A stretch of DNA of 64,000 bases from Rhizobium sp. S152. GTDB lineage: Bacteria; Pseudomonadota; Alphaproteobacteria; Rhizobiales; Rhizobiaceae. The stretch covers positions 124,001-188,000 of the forward strand of contig NZ_JAUDRZ010000030.1 in assembly GCF_030380735.1 (NCBI RefSeq). Direction: 5' to 3'. Of the stretch, positions 34,977 to 43,610 are shown piece by piece; the stretch's first letter is position 1; every line of letters starts with the position of its first letter. A program made the position numbers and the translations under genes. The notes under the pieces are model-generated. The model had not been told where the DNA came from. It saw nothing but the letters and a program-made list of their open reading frames with translations, and searched no databases.

Positions 34977-35524
34977 GGCGCTTCCTCCTCTTTTCGCCGC
35001 CGGTAGTGCCGGTTCGCCTTGGCTCGGTTGCCGCAGACCGCCATGTCGCACCAGGCGCGGCTCCTGTTCTTGCTGCGATCAAGAAACAGCCAGCCGCAAT
35101 TGCCGCAGATCTTCATCCGCTCGGGCTCGGGCATCGAGACCAGTCGCAGAGCGGAATGTGCTGTCGCATGGCCTATAGCTCCTGCCGCTTCCGGCTGCCT
35201 CAACGTCCCCGCCACCGCCTCCAGCAGATCGGCGAGCAACAGGTCGTCGCTGCCGCTCAGCACCCGCTTTCGAAAATAGCGATCCGTCGCTTCCCTGAGC
35301 GTGATCAGGCCTTCCTTGCTGTTCGCGGTCGGCGCAATCATGCCCCCGAAGAGGGCGCGCTCGGCGCAGAATTTCGCGGCGGCGGCGGGAAACGCTTCCC
35401 AATTCTCCCGCACGGCGAAGCGATCGACGCGAAGCGCGTCGTCATGCCTGAGTATGACGCTGTTGGCGACATCAAGCGCCAACGCGCCGCCGGAGAAGCG
35501 ATGGGCGGTCCACGAAAAGGTCAT
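34973..35524 (-). CDS. CGNR zinc-finger (ABATE-type) regulator
   Basis: 183 residues from ATG 35524 (MTFSWTAHRFSGG). The N-terminal region LALDVANSVILRHDD is the ABATE-like stress domain; the C-terminus is a complete CGNR finger with CGNCGWLFLD, SRAWCDMAVCGNRAKANRHY and a basic tail. CGNR proteins are putative transcription factors. No Shine-Dalgarno is visible and a predicted -10 (TATATT) lies only 5 nt from the ATG, suggesting a leaderless message. It starts 9 bp from a near-perfect palindrome. Confidence 0.88.
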   Translation of the reverse strand: MTFSWTAHRFSGGALALDVANSVILRHDDALRVDRFAVRENWEAFPAAAAKFCAERALFGGMIAPTANSKEGLITLREATDRYFRKRVLSGSDDLLLADLLEAVAGTLRQPEAAGAIGHATAHSALRLVSMPEPERMKICGNCGWLFLDRSKNRSRAWCDMAVCGNRAKANRHYRRRKEEEAP

Positions 35525-35532
35525 GCGCAAAT

Positions 35533-35562
35533 ATAACTGGTAAAAAGCATTTTGCCAGTTAT
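35533..35562. promoter_or_regulatory. 30-bp near-palindrome between CGNR regulator and permease
   Basis: Arms 35533-35545 (ATAACTGGTAAAA) and 35550-35562 (TTTTGCCAGTTAT) pair at 12 of 13 positions around AGCA. It fills half of the 60-bp divergent spacer. The predicted minus -10 (AATATA on plus, 35529-35534) and plus -10 (TATGAT, 35560-35565) each overlap an arm, so a bound protein should block both genes. Confidence 0.7.
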
Positions 35563-35584
35563 GATTTCTGCGTGGGGAGTGTTC

Positions 35585-36481
35585 ATGGCCTATCTGCTGC
35601 AGCAACTGGCGAATGCGATACCGCTGGCGGCGCTCTATGCAACGCTTGCTTTTGGCTATTCACTGGCGTTCGGCGTGACGCGGCGGGCTGATATCACTTA
35701 CGGCGCCATCTTCGCTTTCTCCGGCCAGATCCTGCTGCTGTTCACCGACATCGCCTATAACAGGCTGTGGCTTATCCTGCCGGCTGCGATCGCGCTGGGG
35801 GCACTGGCATCGTTGGCCTATTCGATAGTGGCAACAGTCTGGATTGGACGGTCGGTCATGCGCCCGCTCGTCCGCCAGTCGTCGAACGCGGTGATCGTCG
35901 CCGCCCTCGGCATCTCGATCGTCCTCATGGAGACGGCCAGGCTAGCCTCGGAGACCAAGAGCCTGTGGCTTTCTCCTTTCCTCAACGGTAGCGTTACATT
36001 TTGGAGCGATGGTGCATTCGACGTCCGGCTGACGCAGATTCAGCTGATCAACACGGCGCTGATGTGCGCCATGACGGCGATCGGAGCGGTCGCGCTGAAG
36101 CGCACGTCGTGGGGCCGAGCTTGGCGCGCGGTGACCGACGATCCCCTGGCATCCGAGCTTTGCGGCATCAGTGCAGGCAGGGTATTTCTGCTCGCTTATG
36201 CGGCGGCCGGCCTCGTCGCGACACTCTGCGGCATCCTCGCTACCTTCTACTATGGAACGATGGACTTCGGCGCGGGCCTGATGTTCGGGCTGAAGGTGTT
36301 GATGGTGGCCGCTGCCGGCGGTTATTCAGATCCGCTGAAATCGGCGGCGGGCGCGGGTCTTCTCGGATTGCTGGAAACGCTCTGGAGCGCATACGGCTCG
36401 GTGCTGTGGCGCGACCCGGTGGTCTTCGCGCTGCTCGTGCTTCTTCTGGTTCTCAGCCGGCGCGAGCGCGCGGTGCCGTAG
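35585..36481 (+). CDS. Orphan LivH-like branched-chain amino acid ABC permease
   Basis: 298 residues from ATG 35585, with GGGGAG six nt upstream. About eight membrane segments and the permease-ATPase coupling loop GRAWRAVTDDPLASELCGIS. Sequence matches the LivH half of HAAT transporters. LivM, LivG, LivF and a binding protein are all absent nearby, so it must partner with subunits encoded elsewhere, have changed role, or be a relic. It ends exactly one base before the convergent moaE stop, with no terminator. Confidence 0.85.
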   Translation: MAYLLQQLANAIPLAALYATLAFGYSLAFGVTRRADITYGAIFAFSGQILLLFTDIAYNRLWLILPAAIALGALASLAYSIVATVWIGRSVMRPLVRQSSNAVIVAALGISIVLMETARLASETKSLWLSPFLNGSVTFWSDGAFDVRLTQIQLINTALMCAMTAIGAVALKRTSWGRAWRAVTDDPLASELCGISAGRVFLLAYAAAGLVATLCGILATFYYGTMDFGAGLMFGLKVLMVAAAGGYSDPLKSAAGAGLLGLLETLWSAYGSVLWRDPVVFALLVLLLVLSRRERAVP

Positions 36482-36943
36482 CTACTTCCACTTATCCCGC
36501 GCGGCATCGTCGGCATGCTTGGCCTCGACCCATTCTCCGCTCGCGCCGTCGCGACCGTGCTCCTTCTTCCAGAAGGGCGCCGCCGTCTTCAGAAAATCCA
36601 TGACGAAGCTGGTGCCATCGAAGGCAGCCTGGCGGTGGGGTGCGGCGGCAATCACCAGAACGATATTCTCGCCCGCCGCGATCTTGCCGTAGCGATGGAT
36701 CGCGGTCAGTCCGCGCAGATTGAATCGCTCGATCGCCATCTCCGCGATCCGCGTCATCTCCGCTTCGGCCATGCCGGGGTAATGCTCGAGTTCGAGTGCC
36801 GTGAGCGTTCCGCCTTCATCGCGGCAGAGCCCGGAAAAGGTGACGATGGCGCCGATCCCGGGCTTCCCTTTGGTCAGGAGTTCGATTTCGGCCTGCAGGT
36901 CGAAATCCTCGCTCTGCACGCGGATGGTCGGCGCCGGCAGCAT
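36482..36943 (-). CDS. moaE: Molybdopterin synthase catalytic subunit
   Basis: 153 residues; with MoaD it converts precursor Z (cPMP) to molybdopterin. Family features: GAIVTFSGLCRD near residue 33, ELEHYPGMAEAEM, IHRYGKIAAGENIVLVIAAAPHR and KKEHGRDGASGEWVEA with the active-site lysines. The start overlaps the moaD stop by one base. Confidence 0.96.
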   Translation of the reverse strand: MLPAPTIRVQSEDFDLQAEIELLTKGKPGIGAIVTFSGLCRDEGGTLTALELEHYPGMAEAEMTRIAEMAIERFNLRGLTAIHRYGKIAAGENIVLVIAAAPHRQAAFDGTSFVMDFLKTAAPFWKKEHGRDGASGEWVEAKHADDAARDKWK

Positions 36944-37197
36944 CAGCCGCCCGTCATCGGCGGGAAGATGCCGATCTCGCGCGCGTCGCCAATCGGCTCG
37001 TCGTGCTCGATATGCTCCTGATCCAACGCCACGCGGATGACGTCGGGAAACTGAAGCGCCGTCTCATATTCCTCGCCCAAGGTCATCAAATGATTCAGAA
37101 GATCGGAGACAGTCACTACGGAGGGGGGCAGGGCGATCTCTTCCTCGCTCTTGCCGATCCGTTCACGCACCCAGGCGAAATAGATGAGCTTTGTCAT
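36943..37197 (-). CDS. moaD: Molybdopterin synthase sulfur carrier subunit
   Basis: 84-residue ubiquitin-like protein ending PPMTGG; the terminal Gly-Gly is adenylated and thiocarboxylated. Start at ATG 37197 (MTKLIYFAWVRERIG), overlapping the pgsA stop by four bases. Its product could serve the molybdopterin oxidoreductase at 45225. Confidence 0.95.
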   Translation of the reverse strand: MTKLIYFAWVRERIGKSEEEIALPPSVVTVSDLLNHLMTLGEEYETALQFPDVIRVALDQEHIEHDEPIGDAREIGIFPPMTGG

Positions 37198-37781
37198 TCG
37201 TCTTCCACGATGTGCTTGAGGCCGGCGCGGAAATAGTCGTAGCCGGTATAGATGGTCAGGATCGCGGCGATCCAGAGAAGGCCGATGCCGGTCATTGTCG
37301 TGTAGGGAAATATCTCGTCTCCGGCAGGGCCGGCCAGCAGGAAGGCGATGGCGACCAGCTGCACGGTTGTCTTCCACTTGGCGATACGGGTGACCGGAAC
37401 GCTGACCTTCAGCGCCGCCAGATATTCGCGCAGGCCCGACACGAGAATTTCACGGCAGAGAATGGTGATCGCCGCCCAGATCGACCAGCCGGCAATGGTC
37501 TGATCGGCCGCGACCAGGAGCAGGATGGAGGCAACCAGCAGCTTGTCGGCGATCGGATCGAGCATGCGGCCGATGTTCGACGTCTGGTTCCAGATACGCG
37601 CGAGATAGCCGTCGAGAAAATCGGTGATTGACGCGATGACGAAGATCCACAGCGCAACCCATCGCGCCGTGTTGCTGATCGCCAGTTTGCCTTCGAGGAA
37701 GAAGCACAGGACGATGAGCGGCACGGCCAGAATGCGGCCATAGGTCAGCAGATTGGGGATATTGTAAGCGCGCGAAGCCAT
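37194..37781 (-). CDS. pgsA: CDP-diacylglycerol--glycerol-3-phosphate phosphatidyltransferase
   Basis: 195 residues; makes phosphatidylglycerol-phosphate at the inner membrane. The CDP-alcohol phosphotransferase signature D-G-x2-A-R-x8-G-x3-D-x3-D is complete in DFLDGYLAR...GRMLDPIADK. About five membrane segments. Start at ATG 37781 (MASRAYNIPNLLTYGR). It follows uvrC by 111 bp, a pairing found in many proteobacteria. Confidence 0.96.
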   Translation of the reverse strand: MASRAYNIPNLLTYGRILAVPLIVLCFFLEGKLAISNTARWVALWIFVIASITDFLDGYLARIWNQTSNIGRMLDPIADKLLVASILLLVAADQTIAGWSIWAAITILCREILVSGLREYLAALKVSVPVTRIAKWKTTVQLVAIAFLLAGPAGDEIFPYTTMTGIGLLWIAAILTIYTGYDYFRAGLKHIVEDE

Positions 37782-37892
37782 GAAGTGTTTTCTCTGAATT
37801 GATGCGTCCGTAGATGACGGACTTGATCGCAAGGCGTCAACATTCTTTCTGTTTTTTCTCTGCCTTTGCGTGGAATTTGCGACCGACGCCAC

Positions 37893-39932
37893 CTATTTCG
37901 CGGCGTCGTCATGAAAATGATTGTAAACCTGCTTGGCGACCGTCTCCGAAATGCCCTCGACGGCCATCAGATCCGACAGTGCTGCCCGCGAAACCGCCTT
38001 GGCGGTGCCGAAATGCTGTAGCAGTGCACGTTTGCGTGAAGGGCCGATGCCGCCGATCTCGTCGAGCGGATTTTTCACCATCTCCTTCTTGCGCCGCGCC
38101 CGATGCGAGCCGATGGCAAACCGATGCGCTTCGTCGCGCATACGCTGGGTGAAGTAGAGCACCGGATCGCGTGGCGGCAGCGTGAAGTTGTCGCCCCCCG
38201 GTAGGAAGAAGCGCTCGCGTCCCGCCTCTCGGTCGGCGCCCTTGGCGACGCCGATGGCGGTGACGCTGTCGGTGATCCCGAGCTCCTCGAGAATCGCGCG
38301 GACGGCGGTCATCTGTCCTTGACCACCGTCGATCAAGATCACGTCAGGCCATGCGGGGAAGGGCATGTCTACCGCATCCGCCGCCGCAACGGACTGGCTC
38401 CTGTCGGGAATGCCTTCTTCCTTGATGAGCCGCGTGAAGCGGCGGGTCATCACCTCGCGCATCATCCCGAAGTCGTCGCCAGGGGTGATGTCGGTCGATT
38501 TGATGTTGAACTTGCGATACTGGTTCTTGACGAAGCCTTCCGGCCCCGCGACCACCATGCCGCCGACAGCGTTCGTGCCCATGATATGGGAGTTGTCGTA
38601 AATCTCGACGCGCTGCGGAATGTAGGAGAGCTTGAACGTATCCTTGAAGCCTTCGAGCAGTCTCGATTGGGATGCTGTTTCGGCGAGCTTGCGCCCATGC
38701 GCCTCGCGCGCATTGCCCATGACGTGATCGACCAGATCGCGTTTCTCGCCGCGCTGCGGCACCAGCACCGAAATCTTGTGGCCTGCCTTTTCTCCCAGCG
38801 CGGCGGCCAAAAGCTCCATCTCGTCCACCGTTTCCGACAGCAGGATCTGCTTCGGCACCGGCTTGTCGTCGTAGAACTGTGCCAGGAAGGCGCTCAGCAC
38901 TTCGGCGCCCGACAGTTGTGGGTCGGCCTTCGGGAAATAGGCGCGGTTACCCCAGTTCTGGCCGGTGCGGAAGAAGAACACCTGGATGCAGGAAATCCCG
39001 CCCTCGTGGTAGATCGCGAAGACGTCGGCCTCCTCGACGCCGGCAGGATTGATGCCCTGATGGCTTGAGACGTGCGAGAGCGAGGCGAGGCGGTCGCGAT
39101 AGACCGCGGCCCGCTCGAAATCGAGGTCCTCGGCCGCCTCGTTCATGGCCTCGGCCATATGCGCCTTCACTTTCTGGCTCTTGCCGGAAAGGAAGTCCTT
39201 CGCCTCTTGCACCAGTTCGCCATACCCCGCATCGCTGATCTCATGCGTGCAGGGGGCGGAACAGCGCTTGATCTGGTAGAGCAGGCAGGGGCGCGTTCGC
39301 GTCTCGAACACGCTGTCAGTGCAGGTGCGGATCAGGAAGGCGCGCTGCAGCGAGTTGATCGTGCGGCCAACGGCGCCGGCGGATGCGAAGGGGCCGAAGT
39401 AATCGCCCTTGCGGGCGCGCGCGCCACGATGTTTCAGGATAGCAGGGGCGCGATGGTCGCCCGAGATCAGGATATATGGAAACGACTTGTCGTCGCGCAG
39501 AAGCACGTTAAAGCGCGGCCGCAACCGCTTGATCAGATTCGCTTCCAGAAGAAGCGCTTCGATCTCGGTTCTTGTTGTCACGAACTCCATATGCGCCGTC
39601 TGCCGCACCATTTGCGCGATGCGGTTCGAGTGCACGCGGCCGAGCGCGTAGTTGCTCACGCGCTTCTTCAGGCTGCGCGCCTTGCCGACATAGAGCACGT
39701 CGCCGGCCTCATTGAACATGCGGTAGACGCCGGGGCTATTCGGCAGCCGCTTGACGAATTCCGCGATCAGGTCGGCGCCGACAAGCCCCGTCTCGTTGCT
39801 GCCGCCTTCGTTCCAGTCGATGGCAGAGGCAACGGGCGAGGCAGAGCTTTCGCCTTCCACCTCGATATCGTCGTCGGTCTCGTCATTTTCGTCGTAAAGA
39901 ACGCCGCCATCCGGCAGCTTCCTTGAATTCAT
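37893..39932 (-). CDS. uvrC: Excinuclease ABC subunit C
   Basis: Nucleotide excision repair nuclease that makes both incisions. 679 residues from ATG 39932, overlapping the SDR stop by four bases. After an acidic N-terminal extension of about 60 residues come the GIY-YIG domain (PGVYRMFNEAGDVLYVGKAR), UvrB-contact region (about residues 270-300), RNase H-like nuclease (IYDNSHIMGT; DVILIDGGQGQM) and tandem helix-hairpin-helix at the C-terminus (IGPSRKRALLQHFGTAKAV). Its N-terminal acidic stretch is longer than in E. coli (610 residues). Confidence 0.97.
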   Translation of the reverse strand: MNSRKLPDGGVLYDENDETDDDIEVEGESSASPVASAIDWNEGGSNETGLVGADLIAEFVKRLPNSPGVYRMFNEAGDVLYVGKARSLKKRVSNYALGRVHSNRIAQMVRQTAHMEFVTTRTEIEALLLEANLIKRLRPRFNVLLRDDKSFPYILISGDHRAPAILKHRGARARKGDYFGPFASAGAVGRTINSLQRAFLIRTCTDSVFETRTRPCLLYQIKRCSAPCTHEISDAGYGELVQEAKDFLSGKSQKVKAHMAEAMNEAAEDLDFERAAVYRDRLASLSHVSSHQGINPAGVEEADVFAIYHEGGISCIQVFFFRTGQNWGNRAYFPKADPQLSGAEVLSAFLAQFYDDKPVPKQILLSETVDEMELLAAALGEKAGHKISVLVPQRGEKRDLVDHVMGNAREAHGRKLAETASQSRLLEGFKDTFKLSYIPQRVEIYDNSHIMGTNAVGGMVVAGPEGFVKNQYRKFNIKSTDITPGDDFGMMREVMTRRFTRLIKEEGIPDRSQSVAAADAVDMPFPAWPDVILIDGGQGQMTAVRAILEELGITDSVTAIGVAKGADREAGRERFFLPGGDNFTLPPRDPVLYFTQRMRDEAHRFAIGSHRARRKKEMVKNPLDEIGGIGPSRKRALLQHFGTAKAVSRAALSDLMAVEGISETVAKQVYNHFHDDAAK

Positions 39933-40702
39933 TCCGTAATCTCCGCCACATCGGGCGTTTGCCATGCAAGATGCTGGCCGCCGTCGAGGGCAATCATTTG
40001 GCCGGTGATCGAGGGCGTATCATAGAGGAAGCGGATCGTCCGTCCGAACTCGCCGAATCCCGGCCCCGCCTTCATGATAAGGCCGTCCACCTGAGCCTGG
40101 AAGTCCTCTTCGCTCTGCCGCGCGCTGCGAACCGTTGGGCCGGGGCCAATCGCGTTGACGCGGATGCGCGGCGCGAAGCTCTGCGCCATCGTCTGCGTTG
40201 CCGTCCACAGTGCTGCCTTGGAGAGTGTATAGGAATAAAATCCGGGATTGAGCGCCCAGACCCGTTGGTCGATCACATTTATGATGAGCCCTGCACGGTC
40301 TTCCGGCAGTTGTTCCGCGAATGCGGCGGAGAGGATCGATGGCGCCCGCACGTGCAGCGCGAAATGCTCGTCCCATGCCGCAGCGTCAAAGTGGTGTGCC
40401 GAATCATTGTGGAAGGCGGAGGCGTTGTTAACCAGCAAATCGATAGGGCCAATCGCCTCGAAAGCCTTTTTTATCAGCCCGTTGGCGGCTTCGAAATTCT
40501 TCAAATCGGCGTGAAGCGCAATCGCTGTTTTTCCCTTTCGCCGCAATTCTGCCGCAAAATTTTCTGCCTCGGCGATGGAACCATTCGCGTGGATCGCGAC
40601 GGAAAAGCCGTTCTCGGCGAGATCCTCAGCAATCGCGCGGCCTATTCTTTTTGCCGCGCCCGTGACCACAGCTGTTCGAAGTCTTCCACCGCTCAAGATC
40701 AT
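39929..40702 (-). CDS. SDR oxidoreductase, FolM/pteridine reductase-like
   Basis: 257 residues. Cofactor motif TGAAKRIGRAIAEDL resembles pteridine reductases, NNASAFHND at about residue 90, and catalytic YSYTLSKAAL. The C-terminus ITGQMIALDGGQHLAW is typical. It is first in the run SDR-uvrC-pgsA-moaD-moaE with coupled junctions. A dihydromonapterin/dihydrofolate reductase role is likely but not proved. Confidence 0.85.
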   Translation of the reverse strand: MILSGGRLRTAVVTGAAKRIGRAIAEDLAENGFSVAIHANGSIAEAENFAAELRRKGKTAIALHADLKNFEAANGLIKKAFEAIGPIDLLVNNASAFHNDSAHHFDAAAWDEHFALHVRAPSILSAAFAEQLPEDRAGLIINVIDQRVWALNPGFYSYTLSKAALWTATQTMAQSFAPRIRVNAIGPGPTVRSARQSEEDFQAQVDGLIMKAGPGFGEFGRTIRFLYDTPSITGQMIALDGGQHLAWQTPDVAEITE

Positions 40703-41058
40703 GCCTTTTCATCGCTCAACTCTGCTCTCCGACTATATAGGGGCGGGGGAAGACCAGATAAATAGGCGTTTTCATTGATCCAAAGCTCGAAACGCGGTAT
40801 GTATTATTTGCAAGTATATTTCCATAAAATAAGTATTGTTGTTTTAACCATTCGTTATGGTTAATGAATATCCTGTTGCGGTGAAGCAACATCCAATTCT
40901 CGTCACCCAGCAGCCACAATCAAATCACAATTTGGCTCTTCCAAATCCGCAATTGGACATCAATTTCCCTCCCGAACCGCAAGGGACATGTGTAATTGCT
41001 CGCGAATGCTTCGCTGTGAAACAGTTGACGAAGGGCGCGGGTTTGAAAGGAGACGAGT
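40703..41058. other. Long AT-rich region upstream of the Omp25-like gene
   Basis: 356 bp without a supported gene, clearly more AT-rich than its surroundings (especially 40780-40870). It contains TTAACCAT (40844-40851) and ATGGTTAA (40857-40864) facing each other across 5 bp. Two further repeats of CAATTTGG/CAATTGG type lie at 40928-40956. It should hold both the minus-strand SDR promoter and the plus-strand porin promoter and a long porin leader. Confidence 0.6.
40844..40864. promoter_or_regulatory. Inverted TTAACCAT pair (CtrA-like)
   Basis: Perfect 8-bp inverted repeat TTAACCAT-N5-ATGGTTAA. Each arm equals the CtrA half-site known in Caulobacter and relatives. It lies 195 bp upstream of the porin gene and 142 bp upstream of the SDR gene. 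Confidence 0.45.
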
Positions 41059-41691
41059 ATGCGTACTTTTATTGCTAGCCTGATGGTTTCGACCGTTGCC
41101 CTGGGTGGCTTCTCTGCAGCTTACGCAGCAGACGCCGTTGACCAGATCCCGGAAGCCCCGATCGCTCAGAACGACGTTGCCCCGGCCGGCAACTGGCAGG
41201 GCTTCTACCTCGGCGGCGCCGGCACCTACAACATGGGCGGCTTTGGCGACAAGTACAATGCTCGCGCTCTCGGCGGTCAGATCTACACCGGCTACAACTG
41301 GCAGCAGGGCCAGATCGTATACGGCGTTGAAGCCGACATCGGCTACTCCGGCGCTGACGGCGCTGCCCGCGACGGCATCGGCAAGAACGAAGTCAACGGC
41401 TCTGTCCGTGGCCGTATCGGTTACGACCTGAACCCCTTCCTGCTCTACGGCACGGCTGGTCTGGCTGTCGGCAAGAACAAGTTTAGCAACAGCGTTGGCT
41501 CTGACACCGACGTCGCTGCCGGCTACACCGTTGGCGCAGGTGCTGAAACCTTCATCACCAACAACATCACGGCTCGTGTTGAATACCGCTACACCGACTA
41601 CCAGACCAACGACTACAACATCGGCGGCTCGACTGTTTCGCGCGGCTACGATGAGCACAGCGTCAAGGTCGGTATCGGCATGAAGTTCTAA
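41059..41691 (+). CDS. Omp25/RopB-type outer-membrane beta-barrel protein
   Basis: 210 residues. A signal peptide ends at AYA near residue 23, then a short linker and GNWQGFYLGGAGTYN, the usual entry to an eight-stranded barrel. The C-terminal strand ends SVKVGIGMKF with the terminal Phe needed for BAM recognition. Strong Shine-Dalgarno AAAGGAGACGAG. Abundant rhizobial surface proteins of this family (RopB, Omp25) are known virulence or symbiosis factors. Codons are biased to highly expressed types (GGC, ATC, AAC). Confidence 0.9.
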   Translation: MRTFIASLMVSTVALGGFSAAYAADAVDQIPEAPIAQNDVAPAGNWQGFYLGGAGTYNMGGFGDKYNARALGGQIYTGYNWQQGQIVYGVEADIGYSGADGAARDGIGKNEVNGSVRGRIGYDLNPFLLYGTAGLAVGKNKFSNSVGSDTDVAAGYTVGAGAETFITNNITARVEYRYTDYQTNDYNIGGSTVSRGYDEHSVKVGIGMKF

Positions 41692-41708
41692 GCCGAACAA
41701 AGTACATG

Positions 41709-41738
41709 AAAAAGCCGGGCCCAGCGCCCGGCTTTTTT
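41709..41738 (+). terminator. Intrinsic terminator of the Omp25-like gene
   Basis: 12-bp stem (41709-41720 with 41726-41737), 5-nt loop and a run of six T. Positions 41711-41737 equal the reverse complement of 6296-6322. Confidence 0.9.
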
Positions 41739-41757
41739 GTTCTTGGCGGCCTGACGT

Positions 41758-42597
41758 TTATTTACCTGTCGGGAAATCCGTCGATACCGCAAGCTCCCGC
41801 CATGTAGCCAGTTCTTCGGCGACGCTTGCATTCTTCCTCTCGATCGCGGCCACTGTATCGCTGCCGAAGGGCATCCGAAGCGGCGGATGGTCGGAATGCG
41901 TGAGCGTGATCATCGCCTTGGCGAAGCGGGCAGGGTCCCCGGGCTGCTGGTGGTTATGGCCGGCCGCGAATTCGCGCATGGCGCCAACAGGCGTCTCGGC
42001 GTAATCGGCAATCGAACTCGGGCTCACCGATAGCGAGCTCTCGTCCAGGAAATCGGTACGGAAGAAGCCGGGCTCGACGACCGTCGCCTTGATGCCGAGC
42101 GGCGCGACCTCGGCGGCAAGCGCTTCCGTCAGTCCTTCAACCGCGAACTTGGTCGAGCAATAGACACCCCAGCCGGCATGCGAGACATAGCCGCCGATCG
42201 ACGAGATGTTGAGGATATGGCCGGAACGCTGCCGGCGCATATGCGGCAGCACGGCGCGGGTCACCTTCAACAGGCCAAAGACGTTGGCCGCGTATAGCTT
42301 CTCAATCTCATCGTTGGTCGCCTCCTCGACGGCGCCGAGCGGGCCGAAGCCGGCATTGTTGAGCAGGATATCGATCCGCCCGAAGCGTTTGACGGCTTGC
42401 TCGGCGGCGGCGTGCGCCGAGGCTTCATCCGTCACATCAAGCGCGACGGTCAACAGATTCGAATGATTCTGCAATTTCTCCTGCAGTCCTTTCGGATTGC
42501 GCGCCGTGGCGACGACCGCATCGCCGGCATTCAAGGCTTCCTGGGTGATAAGGGCGCCGAAGCCGCGCGACGCACCGGTGATGAACCAAACACGCAT
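41758..42597 (-). CDS. SDR-family oxidoreductase
   Basis: 279 residues from ATG 42597 (GAAAGGAAAA upstream). Cofactor motif ITGASRGFGALI, NNAGFGPLG at about residue 85, catalytic serine in NISSIGGYV and YCSTKFAVEGL. Divergent from a LysR regulator over 107 bp, the classical arrangement in which the regulator controls the enzyme. Substrate unknown. Confidence 0.9.
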   Translation of the reverse strand: MRVWFITGASRGFGALITQEALNAGDAVVATARNPKGLQEKLQNHSNLLTVALDVTDEASAHAAAEQAVKRFGRIDILLNNAGFGPLGAVEEATNDEIEKLYAANVFGLLKVTRAVLPHMRRQRSGHILNISSIGGYVSHAGWGVYCSTKFAVEGLTEALAAEVAPLGIKATVVEPGFFRTDFLDESSLSVSPSSIADYAETPVGAMREFAAGHNHQQPGDPARFAKAMITLTHSDHPPLRMPFGSDTVAAIERKNASVAEELATWRELAVSTDFPTGK

Positions 42598-42704
42598 GAC
42601 GTTTTCCTTTCGGGTTGTGATTTCTTGACATCCCGAAATTAGCCCATGCATATAGCTGAGAGAATTTCCCTTCTACTTCATGAGCTAGTGAGAAATATTC
42701 AGCA

Positions 42705-43610
42705 ATGAAACGCGTGCGATCCACCGATCTCGCGATCTTCCTGGCGATAGCCAATCATCGCAGCTTTCGAAAGGCGGCCGTCGATCTCGGCGTTACGCCC
42801 TCCGCTCTCAGCCACGCGTTGAGAGCGATCGAAGAGAGGCTGGAAGTGCGCCTCGTCAACCGCACTACCCGCGGCGTGGCATTGACGGAAGCAGGAGCGC
42901 GCCTCTTCGATCGGATACGCCCGGCCTTTCTCGATATCGATGCAGCGCTTGACGATCTCGACACCTTCCGCGGCCAGCCATACGGCAAGCTGCGCATCAA
43001 TGCCCCCCGTGCGGCGGCCAAGCTGGTGCTGTTGCCGATCGTCTCACGTTTTCTGAAAGCGCATCCATCCGTCGAGGTCGAGATCGTCGTCAACGACGCG
43101 TTGATTGACATGGTCTCGTCTGGCTTCGACGCCGGCATACGCTTCGGCGAAAGCATAGCGGCGGATATGATCGCGATCCCTATCGGGCCGCGCCACAGCT
43201 TCGCCATTGTCGGCACGCCGGGCTATTTCGAAGGCAGGGCCAGGCCGCTGACGCCGCATGATTTGAAGGACCACGTTTGCATCCGATTGCGCTTCAGCGG
43301 TGGCTCTTTCTATCATTGGGAATTCGAGCGCGGCGGCATCGAGTTGGAGATCGAAGTGCAGGGGCCGCTGACTTTAGGCGACCAGGACATCATCCGCGAT
43401 GCAGTGCTTCAGGGCGACGGTCTGGGGTATCTGTTCGAGGATCAGGTGCGGGACGAGATCGAGGCCGGCCGATTGGTGCGGGTGCTTGAGGATTGGTGCC
43501 CCCATTACCCGGGCTTCTTCCTCTATTATCCGAGCCGCCGGCAGCTGCCGACGGCGTTGCGCGCCTTCATCGATTTCGTGAAAGCGGAGCGCGATCGTGC
43601 TCAGCCCTGA
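42705..43610 (+). CDS. LysR-family transcriptional regulator
   Basis: 301 residues. N-terminal winged helix with FLAIANHRSFRKAAVDLGVT and LSHALRAIEERLEVRLVNRT, then a substrate-binding domain (about residues 90-295). Probable regulator of the divergent SDR gene. In the 107-bp spacer AGAA-N6-TTCT (in AGAATTTCCCTTCT) is a weak operator candidate. Its last 10 bp overlap the convergent GST gene. Confidence 0.92.
   Translation: MKRVRSTDLAIFLAIANHRSFRKAAVDLGVTPSALSHALRAIEERLEVRLVNRTTRGVALTEAGARLFDRIRPAFLDIDAALDDLDTFRGQPYGKLRINAPRAAAKLVLLPIVSRFLKAHPSVEVEIVVNDALIDMVSSGFDAGIRFGESIAADMIAIPIGPRHSFAIVGTPGYFEGRARPLTPHDLKDHVCIRLRFSGGSFYHWEFERGGIELEIEVQGPLTLGDQDIIRDAVLQGDGLGYLFEDQVRDEIEAGRLVRVLEDWCPHYPGFFLYYPSRRQLPTALRAFIDFVKAERDRAQP

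Noticed and set aside
40928..40956. CAATTTGG/CAATTGG repeats upstream of the porin as a defined operator
   Set aside because: Short, imperfect and in an AT-rich stretch where such repeats arise by chance.
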